Positions 6,372 to 13,670 of a stretch of DNA of 17,123 bases are shown here, one piece after another; positions within the stretch are counted from its first letter, which is position 1; each line of letters opens with the position of its first letter. This DNA comes from Candidatus Aenigmatarchaeota archaeon (GTDB lineage: Archaea; Aenigmatarchaeota; Aenigmatarchaeia; QMZP01; JACQNV01): positions 1 to 17,123 of the forward strand of contig JACQNV010000048.1 in NCBI GenBank assembly GCA_016202865.1, given 5' to 3'. A program made the position numbers and the translations under genes. The notes under the pieces were generated by a model. The model made no database searches and was not told where the DNA came from. It saw only the letters and a program-made list of their open reading frames with translations.

Positions 6372-6818
6372 ATGAACGAGCAGAAATTCCATGTCGGCAT
6401 CAAGGCGCTTATTTTGAATGAGAAAAAACAGATCCTTATTTTCAAGGCAAATCCCGCTGAGCTAAAGGGAGATAAAATCGCACATTGGGATCTGGCTGGC
6501 GGAAGAATTAAAGAAGGCGATTCTGTGGAGGAAACCTTGAGGAAAGAGGTTGAAGAAGAGACTGGTGTTGATGGGAAAAACTTGGAAGTTCTGGACCCAT
6601 TTCATGGTTCAATTTCTAACATCAAAATTCCTATTGGAGATGAGAAATTTGGTTTAGTCCTTTTTGTTTACCTGTGCAAATTGCATACAAATCAGGAATT
6701 CAAATTGAGCTTCGAGCACACAGAATACAAGTGGGCTTCGATTGATGAGGCTAAAAAACTGCTTAGTTACAAATATGCAAAAAGTTTCACTGAGAAATTA
6801 GATGAGTTGAAAAGTTAG
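6372..6818 (+). CDS. Nudix-family hydrolase
   Basis: This 148-aa protein has one Nudix domain, which hydrolyses nucleoside diphosphates linked to another moiety using Mg2+ or Mn2+. The Nudix box runs from G44 to V66. Its catalytic core KEVEEETG retains Glu 59, 62 and 63. Two box positions carry conservative changes: Asp 50 where Glu is usual and Lys 58 where Arg is usual. Beta strands precede and follow the box as expected, and the C-terminal FEHTEYKWASIDEAKKL matches the family's end. Substrate cannot be told from sequence; candidates include oxidised nucleotides, NDP-sugars or capped nucleotides. It is convergent with the next gene, with one base between stops. Confidence 0.9.
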   Translation: MNEQKFHVGIKALILNEKKQILIFKANPAELKGDKIAHWDLAGGRIKEGDSVEETLRKEVEEETGVDGKNLEVLDPFHGSISNIKIPIGDEKFGLVLFVYLCKLHTNQEFKLSFEHTEYKWASIDEAKKLLSYKYAKSFTEKLDELKS

Positions 6819-6819
6819 A

Positions 6820-7233
6820 TTATCCCTCTTCTCCACCACCATCATCCCATTCCCCCTGAACCCTCAAGTGGGTTTCAAATTCTTCTCGAAGTTCGAATTC
6901 TGTTAATTCTCTAAAACCACCATACTTGGACCAGCTGGATGTTGGAATGGCTCCTATTGGCTCAGGGAATGCCCTGGCGACCTCTTCTCTTACTACATCC
7001 ACAAACACGACATCTCCTCTTTTTGCAAAGATAACAGAATACCAACGAACATCCGATGACCCCATCATCCCAGGCACGCTGTTCCTTACATCCATTACCT
7101 TACTTTCTGTAATGAATAGGTAATCTGCAGCCAATCTATCTTTGGCAGATAAAAGAGGCGAGAGCCTGACAGACTCCATACCTTTATCAAGAGCTGGATA
7201 TATTTCGAATTCTACAACAACATAATTTGCCAT
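6820..7233 (-). CDS. Hypothetical protein
   Basis: This is a 137-aa soluble protein with no signal peptide and no family I recognise. It opens with a beta-like stretch MANYVVVEFEIYP. The middle contains several hydrophobic strands (WYSVIFAKRGDVVFVDVV). The end is acidic and rich in Gly and Glu (EWDDGGGEEG). A good TATA box at 7251-7263 lies 26 nt upstream of the start, supporting a real, leaderless gene. It is convergent with the Nudix gene and separated from rps3ae by about 90 nt, so it is probably transcribed alone. Confidence 0.65.
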   Translation of the reverse strand: MANYVVVEFEIYPALDKGMESVRLSPLLSAKDRLAADYLFITESKVMDVRNSVPGMMGSSDVRWYSVIFAKRGDVVFVDVVREEVARAFPEPIGAIPTSSWSKYGGFRELTEFELREEFETHLRVQGEWDDGGGEEG

Positions 7234-7250
7234 GATGATAGGATAGAAGA

Positions 7251-7263
7251 TAAATTTATATAG
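7251..7263 (-). promoter_or_regulatory. Promoter of the 137-aa gene
   Basis: On the minus strand this reads CTATATAAATTTA, a strong TATA box centred 26 nt from the ATG at 7233. Confidence 0.55.
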
Positions 7264-7327
7264 TCATTTGGTATCTAGAACAAGTTCTTAACTTCCAGCC
7301 GCGCTAGTTGATTGAAACTGACTACGG

Positions 7328-7999
7328 TCAGCTTCCGGCTGTTATTACTTCTATCTTGTTTATCTCAGCGAAGCGGATTGGATAGATTTTGGAGACATCT
7401 TTTCTTATTGATTTTTGGTATGTGCTGGACAAAACATTTTTGACAAATTCTTCAAGTGTCGATTTTGAAGCGGCTTCTTTGAAAAAGGATGAGATAAATT
7501 GTCTTGATTTTTTTATTATTGTGAATTCGCAATTGGTGTTTATGATGGCTGTTGTTGTTAGCTGCAATTTCCACTTATCTTTTGTCTCTGCATAATCAAC
7601 CACTTCCAGTTTTTCCAGGCCGGCTCTGATATTTCTGGCTATAAACTCCCTACCAACAAAAAAACCGCCGAAGTTTGTGGAGGCCTTTTTGTCATCGATG
7701 CCCGTTACTTTGAAAATAAGCTTCATGTGATTTTTTGATTTGTCACCAAGAAGATGGGATACTGGAACTTCTATTGTCCTGCCAACCAAATATTTAGAAT
7801 CTGTTGCCGGGGTTTCAGCAAGGAAGCTTTCGCCAAAAATCTTAGGAGACAAGATAGCGAACCAGTCCTTTCCTTTCCATTTTTTCAAGCTTTCTGCTTT
7901 GATTGACTTCTCCTTTCCCTCGTCCGTTGTCTTCGACTGGTGTTTTTCCAGCCTTTCCTTCTCCTTCTGTTCCAGTCTCTTTATGTCTTGTTTGCTCAT
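7328..7999 (-). CDS. rps3ae: 30S ribosomal protein S3Ae (eS1)
   Basis: This 223-aa protein is the archaeal/eukaryotic small-subunit protein eS1, at the mRNA exit side of the platform. The family pattern is clear: KWKGKDWFAILSPKIFGE, then ETPATDSKYLVGRTIEVPVS, then KVTGIDDKKASTNFGGF, then TKDKWKLQLTTTAI. A basic N-terminal extension (MSKQDIKRLEQKEKERLEK) comes before the domain, as usual. I chose the ATG at 7999; a GTG at 8020 would overlap the palindrome. The first 158 bases lie inside the 3' end of the recJ-like gene in another frame. A TATA box at 8065-8075 gives it its own promoter within that gene. Confidence 0.92.
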   Translation of the reverse strand: MSKQDIKRLEQKEKERLEKHQSKTTDEGKEKSIKAESLKKWKGKDWFAILSPKIFGESFLAETPATDSKYLVGRTIEVPVSHLLGDKSKNHMKLIFKVTGIDDKKASTNFGGFFVGREFIARNIRAGLEKLEVVDYAETKDKWKLQLTTTAIINTNCEFTIIKKSRQFISSFFKEAASKSTLEEFVKNVLSSTYQKSIRKDVSKIYPIRFAEINKIEVITAGS

Positions 8000-9521
8000 A
8001 AAATGGATGGAAACCGACACTGTCGGTTTCGACCTTTTGCACCGATTCTACTAGTTTACTTTGGGTATTTATATGTTTATCTGTGGATGCTGAAGCCAGA
8101 CTTTCCTCATGAATGAGCTCGGCCTCTTTTAGCTTAAGGTCGACCATTTTGATGAATTCTACTTCTTTTCCTAATTGTATTGTGCCGCCTGCTGCTGCTT
8201 TGTGGCCACCGCCATCACCACCCAGTTGCTTTGTAACAGAGGATAGGATTTCTTTGAGGTTTACACCAGCTTCGACTAGCTCATCGCTTGCCCTAGCAGA
8301 GATTTTTAGGCCTTCTTCTGAACACACTAAACCGAGCAGGGGCTTTTTGCTGTATTTGCCTTTGTGCATTATTGAGATTACATTGGAGATTACATGCTCT
8401 GATATTTTGTCCTCAGCAAAAACATAGACAGCCTTATCTGTTTCCTTTATTACTTTGTCCTTGTTTTTTTCAACCCATCTCAAATAGGAGCCTATTTTTT
8501 TTCTATATTCATCTGCTAAATCCCTGACTTTTTTGTAAGATTCTGGGTCACCAAGGCAGAGGGCTGTGCCAAGATATGGTTTGCCAAGCTTTCCTGTTGC
8601 ATTTATTAATGTTGCAAATTCAGCAGCATCGCTGAAATCAGGGTCTCTATCTACCAGTTCATACACATCGCCAAATATCCAGTCTGGATTCTCCTGATTT
8701 CCAGAGGCCCGCTCTATTATTATACCAGAGGCAAGTTTTTTCTGTTCTTCAACAGAAAGGTCTGATAGCGTTCTCCAAGATCCATCCTCCTTTTGTATGG
8801 GTATTCCCAATTCCTGTAACAGGTGTACTGCACCGGATTCAGAGCCGGAGATATTGGGTATATATGGATCTATACAGTATTCCAATGCTTTGTGTATTGG
8901 TCTTGAAAGGCGGCCCCAAATTCTCAAACTTTTTAACTGCTTTATTTTTTTACTGTCCACAGCATCTTTAACGATTTCTCTGTTCAATCCAAGCAAACCC
9001 CATTCTGAACCAATGGAACCCATTTGAGAATCCCCTATCGCGCCTATAATCGCGAGTTCTGCAAGATCTGTATTGTTTTTATCCATGGCGCATGATACAA
9101 GATAACTGGTCCCTGAACTGGATATGTTTTCTGCTATTCCAAATTCTATTGGATTGACCTGTGTTATGTGATTTTCCGGTGTTCCCTGTGGCTGGTGATG
9201 GTCAATTATAATGATTGTTTTTTCCTTGAGTTGGTTTAGAAATTCAAGCTGTCCAGAACCGAAATCCAAAAGCACAATAAACTTTTCTTTAGATGATTTC
9301 ACCAGTTCCAAATTAGCTGCTGTTAACTGTTTTAGTATGGTTGAATGAAATGTCTTTCCCTCTCTTAGAAGGGATTTTATAAAAATGGATGTGGCTGTTA
9401 TTCCATCGGCATCATACTGTCCAAATATCCTTATATTATCTGGGTAAGATCTGACTAATTCAGCTGCGGCCTTTGCCTGTTTTACAAGTTTTCTTATACC
9501 TTCTCTCAAGTCCTCTGTCAT
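7842..9521 (-). CDS. Archaeal RecJ/GAN-type DHH nuclease
   Basis: This 559-aa member of the DHH superfamily is related to archaeal RecJ-like nucleases, one of which (GAN) binds GINS in the replisome. Motifs in order are YDADG (Asp 37, 39), LLDFGSG (Asp 86), DHH at 107-109, IGDSQ (Asp 164), and the DHHA1 core GGDGGGHKAAAGG at 434-446. These imply single-strand exonuclease or phosphodiesterase chemistry with Mn2+. The conserved protein ends near residue 470. The remaining ~90 residues are polar, low in complexity and unlike the family, and the last ~50 overlap rps3ae out of frame. They may be an extension made by loss of an old stop. A weak TATA at 9541-9550 precedes the start. Confidence 0.88.
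   Translation of the reverse strand: MTEDLREGIRKLVKQAKAAAELVRSYPDNIRIFGQYDADGITATSIFIKSLLREGKTFHSTILKQLTAANLELVKSSKEKFIVLLDFGSGQLEFLNQLKEKTIIIIDHHQPQGTPENHITQVNPIEFGIAENISSSGTSYLVSCAMDKNNTDLAELAIIGAIGDSQMGSIGSEWGLLGLNREIVKDAVDSKKIKQLKSLRIWGRLSRPIHKALEYCIDPYIPNISGSESGAVHLLQELGIPIQKEDGSWRTLSDLSVEEQKKLASGIIIERASGNQENPDWIFGDVYELVDRDPDFSDAAEFATLINATGKLGKPYLGTALCLGDPESYKKVRDLADEYRKKIGSYLRWVEKNKDKVIKETDKAVYVFAEDKISEHVISNVISIMHKGKYSKKPLLGLVCSEEGLKISARASDELVEAGVNLKEILSSVTKQLGGDGGGHKAAAGGTIQLGKEVEFIKMVDLKLKEAELIHEESLASASTDKHINTQSKLVESVQKVETDSVGFHPFYEQTRHKETGTEGEGKAGKTPVEDNGRGKGEVNQSRKLEKMERKGLVRYLVS
8010..8030. promoter_or_regulatory. 21-nt perfect palindrome before rps3ae
   Basis: GAAACCGACA (8010-8019) and TGTCGGTTTC (8021-8030) are exact inverted copies around one base. 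In the rps3ae transcript it would form an 8-bp hairpin with a 5-nt loop, ten bases upstream of the start codon at 7999. It lies within the recJ coding tail. It may be a leader hairpin for feedback by S3Ae, or a protein-binding dyad. Confidence 0.5.
8065..8075 (-). promoter_or_regulatory. rps3ae internal promoter
   Basis: On the minus strand this reads CATATAAATAC, a good TATA box inside the recJ 3' region. Transcription would begin near 8045, giving a leader of about 45 nt that contains the 8010-8030 palindrome. Confidence 0.45.
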
Positions 9522-9540
9522 AGGCTACCAACAAATAGAT

Positions 9541-9550
9541 GTATAGATAT
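9541..9550 (-). promoter_or_regulatory. Weak promoter of the recJ-like gene
   Basis: ATATCTATAC on the minus strand is TATA-like and about 24 nt upstream of the ATG at 9521. It may have been acquired when the island split this gene from rps15, since in an intact cluster recJ could be read from the rps15 promoter. The match is weak. Confidence 0.3.
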
Positions 9551-9607
9551 TGTGATTGGGGAATAAATTGGTTTGCTGGCACATCTTCGTCTGAAATAGG
9601 TTGGTTT

Positions 9608-10372
9608 CTAATTATCTCTAGACTTTATCCTCGTTTCCATTTCCTCTTCTATTTTCTTTAGTTTTTCAGCTAGCCTTTCTGGAATGCTTCTTAGTTTTTT
9701 ATAGAAAAAACCCTGTCGATTGTCTGCTGATACTTCAGAGTATCCAATTGCACCTACAACCCTCGAAGGGAGAACGGTTGCATCAGGGTTGGCGCGTTCC
9801 ATCTGTTTGAAATCTGTATCTTCATTCCCTATATCTACAGGAGATGGTGTTGTTACATATTCTAAACCACCTTCTCCACAAGGTACAAATCCGCCCGGAG
9901 TCGCCGGGTGTATGTGATAATTTCTAACCGAAGACCTTTTAGGCAATCTCCCAACTATTCTTCTCAACTCTGCCATGTCGTAGTGGATCAACGCAGCAAA
10001 AGGTTCTGGTCTTATTAAAGCCCTTCCCGATTCTGTAACTTCAATTTTGAAAAATGATTCCTTAGTGATTGGGCTTGAACCAATATCAACAAAATATGTC
10101 TTTCCATTAACATCACATTGCAACCATGCGTCTTCGTCTGGAGAATCAATGGCAGCATCCATCATCATTTTTATGCCCTCTTCTTCAGAGCCCACATAAG
10201 TTTTCTGATAACCGGTATTGTCTACTCGAAGCTCTGAGATAGGATATATTTTGTTCCCAGAAATTGGGTCTATTGCCCCTATCTCTATTGGTGGTCTATC
10301 AACTTCCACTGAAGGTCCGGCTGGCATTAAAGAAAGTAAAGCTGCAAATACAGGATAGATTATTTTTCTCAT
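9608..10372 (-). CDS. Secreted protein with JAMM-like metal motif
   Basis: This 254-aa protein starts with a signal-like segment (MRKIIYPVFAALLSLMPAG). The C-terminal half contains NYHIHPATPGG (His 153, His 155) and, further on, TTPSPVDIG (Ser 177, Asp 180). This is the HxH...SxxD order of JAMM/MPN metalloproteases, with a longer insert between the parts than usual (about 20 residues). Those enzymes cleave isopeptide or peptide bonds using zinc. A basic, charged C-terminal helix ends the protein. The ATG at 10372 is chosen because a TATA box lies 26 nt upstream. It is divergent from the 232-aa gene with a shared promoter region. A JAMM assignment from motif alone is moderate. Confidence 0.6.
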   Translation of the reverse strand: MRKIIYPVFAALLSLMPAGPSVEVDRPPIEIGAIDPISGNKIYPISELRVDNTGYQKTYVGSEEEGIKMMMDAAIDSPDEDAWLQCDVNGKTYFVDIGSSPITKESFFKIEVTESGRALIRPEPFAALIHYDMAELRRIVGRLPKRSSVRNYHIHPATPGGFVPCGEGGLEYVTTPSPVDIGNEDTDFKQMERANPDATVLPSRVVGAIGYSEVSADNRQGFFYKKLRSIPERLAEKLKKIEEEMETRIKSRDN

Positions 10373-10390
10373 ATCACAAGTATGTTTTCT

Positions 10391-10452
10391 GGGTTTATAA
10401 GCCTTTATTTTGTTACTATTTATGGGTGGTATCAAATAGAAAACTTTATAAA
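10391..10452. promoter_or_regulatory. Divergent island promoters
   Basis: GGCTTATAAACCC (minus strand, 10391-10403) lies 26 nt before the JAMM-like gene. CTTTATAAACC (plus strand, 10444-10454) lies 26 nt before the ATG at 10474. The two cores are nearly identical to each other and to the promoter at 11869-11879. Confidence 0.6.
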
Positions 10453-10473
10453 CCTATAAACACCATATCAAGC

Positions 10474-11172
10474 ATGTTAATCCCTGAATGGAGAGAATTC
10501 GCACATAGAAAGGATGGAAAAGAAGCTAGATATTGGTTATCCAGTGGTCCTGTTATAGGGGACGATGGAAAGCCAAGAGGCTATGTGACTTGGTGGTCAG
10601 CTAATAATTACCTTAGACAATTGGAAAGTTCGTATAGTGTTGAAAGTGGAAAGTTCAAACTACCAACAGTGCTTCAGACAATCCATGCAGGAGACACAAA
10701 TACGGAAATGGCCGCTTCTATCATGTCGTATCCTAGACAGCTCCAGCGACAACTTGTGGTGAACTCAGGAGCTCAAACAACTACAGACAAATATGTTTTT
10801 GTAGACAAGGACACTGGAGCATCGATTCCTCAGTCTAGAACACCTAGGGTGATAATGCCATGGCAAGTATATAGTGAAGGAGATTTTTTTAATCCAAGAA
10901 CCGTGGTGATAGCAAGCGCCTTTGATATTCCATTTCCAATCGATCGTGGTGTTTCTGATCCTCCGTTTACATTTGATGCTGTGGATTTGGACACTGAAAC
11001 TGGGTTTCCAGCTAAATTAACTCCTAATGGAAAGTATAATATATGGTTCGGAGATAGATCAGAAATATATTCTCTAATAGTAGGTCCGAACAGAGTACAT
11101 GGTGCAGTTAATTGCAATGCTGTAAACTTTGCAGAAGACTTGGATGGATTTAAAGTTGTATGGGAAGGGTAA
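10474..11172 (+). CDS. Hypothetical protein of the accessory island
   Basis: This 232-aa protein has no signal peptide or membrane helix and belongs to no family I recognise. It begins MLIPEWREFAHRKDGKEARY and contains a central beta-rich, aromatic- and Pro/Gly-rich region (for example PRVIMPWQVYSEGDFFNP and LTPNGKYNIWFGDRSE). It may form an all-beta fold. The ATG at 10474 is chosen because a TATA box is centred 26 nt upstream; the frame is open further upstream but only across the promoter and the neighbour's 5' end. It is divergent from the JAMM-like gene, so the two may be controlled together. Confidence 0.65.
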   Translation: MLIPEWREFAHRKDGKEARYWLSSGPVIGDDGKPRGYVTWWSANNYLRQLESSYSVESGKFKLPTVLQTIHAGDTNTEMAASIMSYPRQLQRQLVVNSGAQTTTDKYVFVDKDTGASIPQSRTPRVIMPWQVYSEGDFFNPRTVVIASAFDIPFPIDRGVSDPPFTFDAVDLDTETGFPAKLTPNGKYNIWFGDRSEIYSLIVGPNRVHGAVNCNAVNFAEDLDGFKVVWEG

Positions 11173-11199
11173 GGCGCTGCAGCAGAATGTTACAAAGGA

Positions 11200-11598
11200 T
11201 TAAAGTTTCTTGATATCTACCACATCCATTTCTCCAATTAGGTGCGGATCTCCTGTAAGCAGTTTTGAATTTGCTTTTCTTGAAGTCGCTAAAACAATTG
11301 CATCTATTAATCCAAAGTCTGGGTGTTTTTTTCTCATCTCATTTTTTATCAAGCCTGCTTCCAGAGCTATAGAAGTGTCTATGTCTTTTATTTGGGTGTT
11401 AAAAACAACAAATCTGACTAAATCATCCCAACTAGTCTTAACCTTCCCCTTTACAACAGCATCTGACAACTCTGCAAGGACTATTGACGGTGTAAACAAG
11501 GGTTGTCTTGAATCCTCTAATATCTCTTTTACTTTCAGACCACTTGGACTTCCCTCAAAATATTCTATCCATGCGTATGTGTCTAAAACAAAACTCAT
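11200..11598 (-). CDS. vapC: VapC-type PIN-domain toxin
   Basis: This 132-aa PIN-domain protein belongs to the VapC RNase toxins, which cut specific RNAs with Mg2+. The acidic active-site residues are present: Asp 6 in FVLDTYAW, Glu 43 in LAELSDAVV, Asp 99 in FGLIDAIVLATSR and Asp 117 in LTGDPHL. Length is normal and the frame intact, so the toxin appears functional. Its ATG overlaps the stop of vapB by four bases (ATGA), so the antitoxin is made first and the two are translationally coupled. The target RNA is unknown. Confidence 0.93.
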   Translation of the reverse strand: MSFVLDTYAWIEYFEGSPSGLKVKEILEDSRQPLFTPSIVLAELSDAVVKGKVKTSWDDLVRFVVFNTQIKDIDTSIALEAGLIKNEMRKKHPDFGLIDAIVLATSRKANSKLLTGDPHLIGEMDVVDIKKL

Positions 11599-11792
11599 AT
11601 TCTTTCTCTGTGATCCCTTGAAAATCCTGATCGTATACCTTTAGCTGCACCAAACATTGTTTTCTTCACGCCGATTTTTTCTTCTGCCAATTCCCTTAAT
11701 AGCTGGTCGAAGGACTTAGCACCCAAAACATCCTTTAATTCCTCTAGCTCCTTGTGTGTTTTCAAGCTTACTGTTATTGTTTTAGCTTCCAT
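11595..11792 (-). CDS. vapB: VapB-type antitoxin
   Basis: This 65-aa protein has an N-terminal ribbon-helix-helix-like region (MEAKTITVSLKTHKELEELK) for DNA binding and a basic C-terminal tail that would block VapC. It matches the short archaeal antitoxins of the VapB/DUF217 kind. The ATG at 11792 is chosen over one at 11813, which would lie inside the TATA box. VapB-VapC complexes usually repress their own promoter. It is upstream of and overlaps vapC. Confidence 0.85.
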   Translation of the reverse strand: MEAKTITVSLKTHKELEELKDVLGAKSFDQLLRELAEEKIGVKKTMFGAAKGIRSGFSRDHRERI

Positions 11793-11811
11793 GCTATAAT
11801 ATATATTATCC

Positions 11812-11825
11812 ATATATATAAATAC
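11812..11825 (-). promoter_or_regulatory. vapBC promoter
   Basis: On the minus strand this reads GTATTTATATATAT, centred 27 nt from the vapB ATG at 11792, so the message is probably leaderless. The alternating TA run may also be part of the site bound by VapB. Confidence 0.5.
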
Positions 11826-11868
11826 TATCTTATTAAGTAGTTACTCTAAAATGACAACATATTGAAAG

Positions 11869-11879
11869 CTTTATAAACC
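11869..11879 (+). promoter_or_regulatory. Promoter of the four-ORF cassette
   Basis: CTTTATAAACC is centred about 26 nt upstream of the ATG at 11900. It repeats the core at 10444-10454, including the preceding GAAA. Confidence 0.6.
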
Positions 11880-11899
11880 CCCAATTACAATAGAATATC

Positions 11900-11965
11900 A
11901 TGGAAGCTGATGTACAGAGAGATGTTGAAAAAGATATAACTTATAATGGAGGTAGTAATAGATAA
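11900..11965 (+). CDS. 21-aa leaderless peptide ORF
   Basis: This short frame encodes MEADVQRDVEKDITYNGGSN plus a final Arg, then TAA. Its ATG stands at the distance from the TATA box where leaderless archaeal messages begin, so it should be the first codon of the transcript. The peptide is hydrophilic with no membrane segment. GGAGGT inside it (11948-11953) is 15 bases before the next ATG at 11969, which is far but possibly used. It could be a real peptide, or a leader whose translation tunes the genes after it. Confidence 0.45.
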   Translation: MEADVQRDVEKDITYNGGSNR

Positions 11966-11968
11966 AAC

Positions 11969-12220
11969 ATGAAAACCATACTTAGTCTAATGGTAGTGGG
12001 CCTGATCATAATCTTGGCAGTATCATTTGTATCTAAAGGCACACCAACAGCAGACTTAATAGCAAAACCTGTTAAGGTTTGTAATCCTGGAGAGTTAAAG
12101 GATGTCATTCCAGGGGGCACAAGTTTAGGCGTCAATTTTTTTGAATATAAATTATGTTCAGATAGCGGTGCTTGGACAGGACCTCATACATCAACAAGCT
12201 TACCTGGTGGAGGAAATTAA
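11969..12220 (+). CDS. Small secreted or membrane-anchored protein
   Basis: This 83-aa protein has a hydrophobic N-terminus (MKTILSLMVVGLIIILAVSF) serving as signal peptide or anchor. A short extracellular part has two cysteines (VKVCNPGEL and YKLCSDSGAW) that could form a disulfide, and the C-terminus is Gly-rich (LPGGGN). I do not recognise it. It starts three bases after the 21-aa ORF and ends two bases before the next ATG, so it belongs to one transcript with them. GGAGG near its end is the ribosome binding site of the next gene. Confidence 0.65.
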   Translation: MKTILSLMVVGLIIILAVSFVSKGTPTADLIAKPVKVCNPGELKDVIPGGTSLGVNFFEYKLCSDSGAWTGPHTSTSLPGGGN

Positions 12221-12222
12221 TT

Positions 12223-12648
12223 ATGTTCAGGTTGGTTAGCGCTGGAAGGGATCTGGAAACAAATTCAGCTTATATGGCGCAAAGATGCGAGATGCTTCAT
12301 CAAAAATATAAACCAGTTGGCGTAGTTTTGGGTGATGTTGATCAAACAGCTCTTTCTAAATATATTGACAAATTAAGAACAGCAGCTGAAAGAGAAGATG
12401 ATATACTAGAAAGGGGCCTACCTATAGGGCTTGTTCGAGTTGAACCTATTGATTTTGGAGAACCTGTGACTAGTGGATATACAAAAGGTAAGGTTATTTA
12501 TGCTCGTTCTTGGGTAGTTGATTCTGTTAGAAAGGCTATGTCTTTTCAAGCATCTTCAGAGCCAACAGATGAAGAGGCTGAGAAAGAATTAGAGGAGATT
12601 TTATCGAAACCAGCTGATCATCTTTACTATCCTGATGCTGAAGATTAA
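12223..12648 (+). CDS. Hypothetical protein of the four-ORF cassette
   Basis: This 141-aa protein is soluble and rich in charged residues, with no family I recognise. The first half looks helical (LETNSAYMAQRCEMLHQKY; ALSKYIDKLRTAAEREDDIL). The middle has a beta-like part (PIGLVRVEPIDFGEPV). The end is strongly acidic (EPTDEEAEKELEEIL). The ATG at 12223 is chosen because GGAGG lies about ten bases upstream inside the preceding gene; an upstream in-frame ATG at 12172 overlaps that gene. Fourteen bases separate it from the next gene. Confidence 0.65.
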   Translation: MFRLVSAGRDLETNSAYMAQRCEMLHQKYKPVGVVLGDVDQTALSKYIDKLRTAAEREDDILERGLPIGLVRVEPIDFGEPVTSGYTKGKVIYARSWVVDSVRKAMSFQASSEPTDEEAEKELEEILSKPADHLYYPDAED

Positions 12649-12662
12649 TTGATGGTTTGATT

Positions 12663-13652
12663 ATGGAAAGAATTATAGATTTGGAAAATGTAGAAAGATG
12701 GAAACAGGGGTCTTTGGGTTTAGCTAGACAGATGGTGGATGAAGCTCAAGCTATAAACAATAGGGCAGCTGGCTCGAAAGGGGTGAAACTTCCTTTTAAT
12801 CCTGGTGCATTTGATTATTTCTCTGATGCTTTATTTGATGTTATTCCGCTAAGCGCTAGAAGGAAGGATTTTGCTGAAAGAGATTTTGATTGGGATAATG
12901 GGGAGATAAGGATTGGTGTATACCAAAACAACAGGACCTGTTCATGGCTTGTTCCTAGAAAATACTTTGAAATATGGAATCAAAGTGGTATGGATGGGGA
13001 ATTTGGGAGAGCTCATTTATTTGGTAATGGATTTGCTCAATACGATGATGAGAGAACAGCTGTTGCAAAGAGGAGGGAACAATTAGAGGAAGCTCTTGTG
13101 AGGAAGGTAGAAAAAGCTGATTTGGTTTTATCTGATATTAAAAAGCAGGAAAGGGACAATATCAGAGTGTATAAAGAAAAAATGGATAAAGGCAAAATGG
13201 AGGAAATGGAATATTTTGCAAAAGTAAACATTTCGGCAAGGAAAATAAGAGAACAGAGAGCTATACTTCTTGCAGATTGCCGTGAAGCCGAGGCTCAGGT
13301 TAATAGATTGATAGAAGGAGATGAGAGGAAACTTGCTAATTTGAAAGATTATTTACAAAAATTTGTTTGTGAAAACGAGCGGTGTGTAGGTGACATGGAG
13401 AGAGAAAGGTTAGCTGCTTATAGAGGAATAACAGATACTAGATGGTCTTTGTATTCAAGTATGCTGGGCTATAAAAGGGCCATTAGAGAACGCGGACAAG
13501 GTGTTGGAAAAGAAATGCAAAAACTTGGAAGAGAGGTTTCAAGGGTTTTTGGTTTTTTAACAAGTTGGGGAGCAGCGAAAGATACAGCTCAGGTAGTCTA
13601 TGGTCCTGTTGGTGCAAGAGTTAATGATGTATATAGAAAAATAGGCGTCTAG
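12663..13652 (+). CDS. Hypothetical coiled-coil protein
   Basis: This 329-aa protein has a globular N-terminal part (about 1-130; PFNPGAFDYFSDALFDVIPL, then WLVPRKYFEIWNQSG). A long charged helical region follows (about 135-260) with heptad-like patterns (AKRREQLEEALVRKVEKADL; EMEYFAKVNISARKIREQRA). A short C-terminal part ends it. No signal peptide is seen. I cannot name a family. It starts 14 bases after the 141-aa gene, at an ATG preferred over the TTG at 12657. It ends 18 bases short of the convergent rps15. Coiled-coil length suggests an oligomeric or scaffold role in the cassette. Confidence 0.65.
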   Translation: MERIIDLENVERWKQGSLGLARQMVDEAQAINNRAAGSKGVKLPFNPGAFDYFSDALFDVIPLSARRKDFAERDFDWDNGEIRIGVYQNNRTCSWLVPRKYFEIWNQSGMDGEFGRAHLFGNGFAQYDDERTAVAKRREQLEEALVRKVEKADLVLSDIKKQERDNIRVYKEKMDKGKMEEMEYFAKVNISARKIREQRAILLADCREAEAQVNRLIEGDERKLANLKDYLQKFVCENERCVGDMERERLAAYRGITDTRWSLYSSMLGYKRAIRERGQGVGKEMQKLGREVSRVFGFLTSWGAAKDTAQVVYGPVGARVNDVYRKIGV

Positions 13653-13670
13653 TTAATTTTAAAAATAAAC

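Noticed and set aside
7264..7327. Terminator hairpin after rps3ae
   Set aside because: CTGAC and GTCAG flank a 4-nt loop, but the stem is short and no U-run follows; too weak to list.
10264..10473. Longer start for the 232-aa island protein
   Set aside because: The extension covers the divergent promoters and the neighbour's signal-peptide codons; the TATA box fits the ATG at 10474.
11793..11813. Upstream vapB start (MDNIYYS)
   Set aside because: It would place the start codon inside the TATA box; the ATG at 11792 has ideal spacing.
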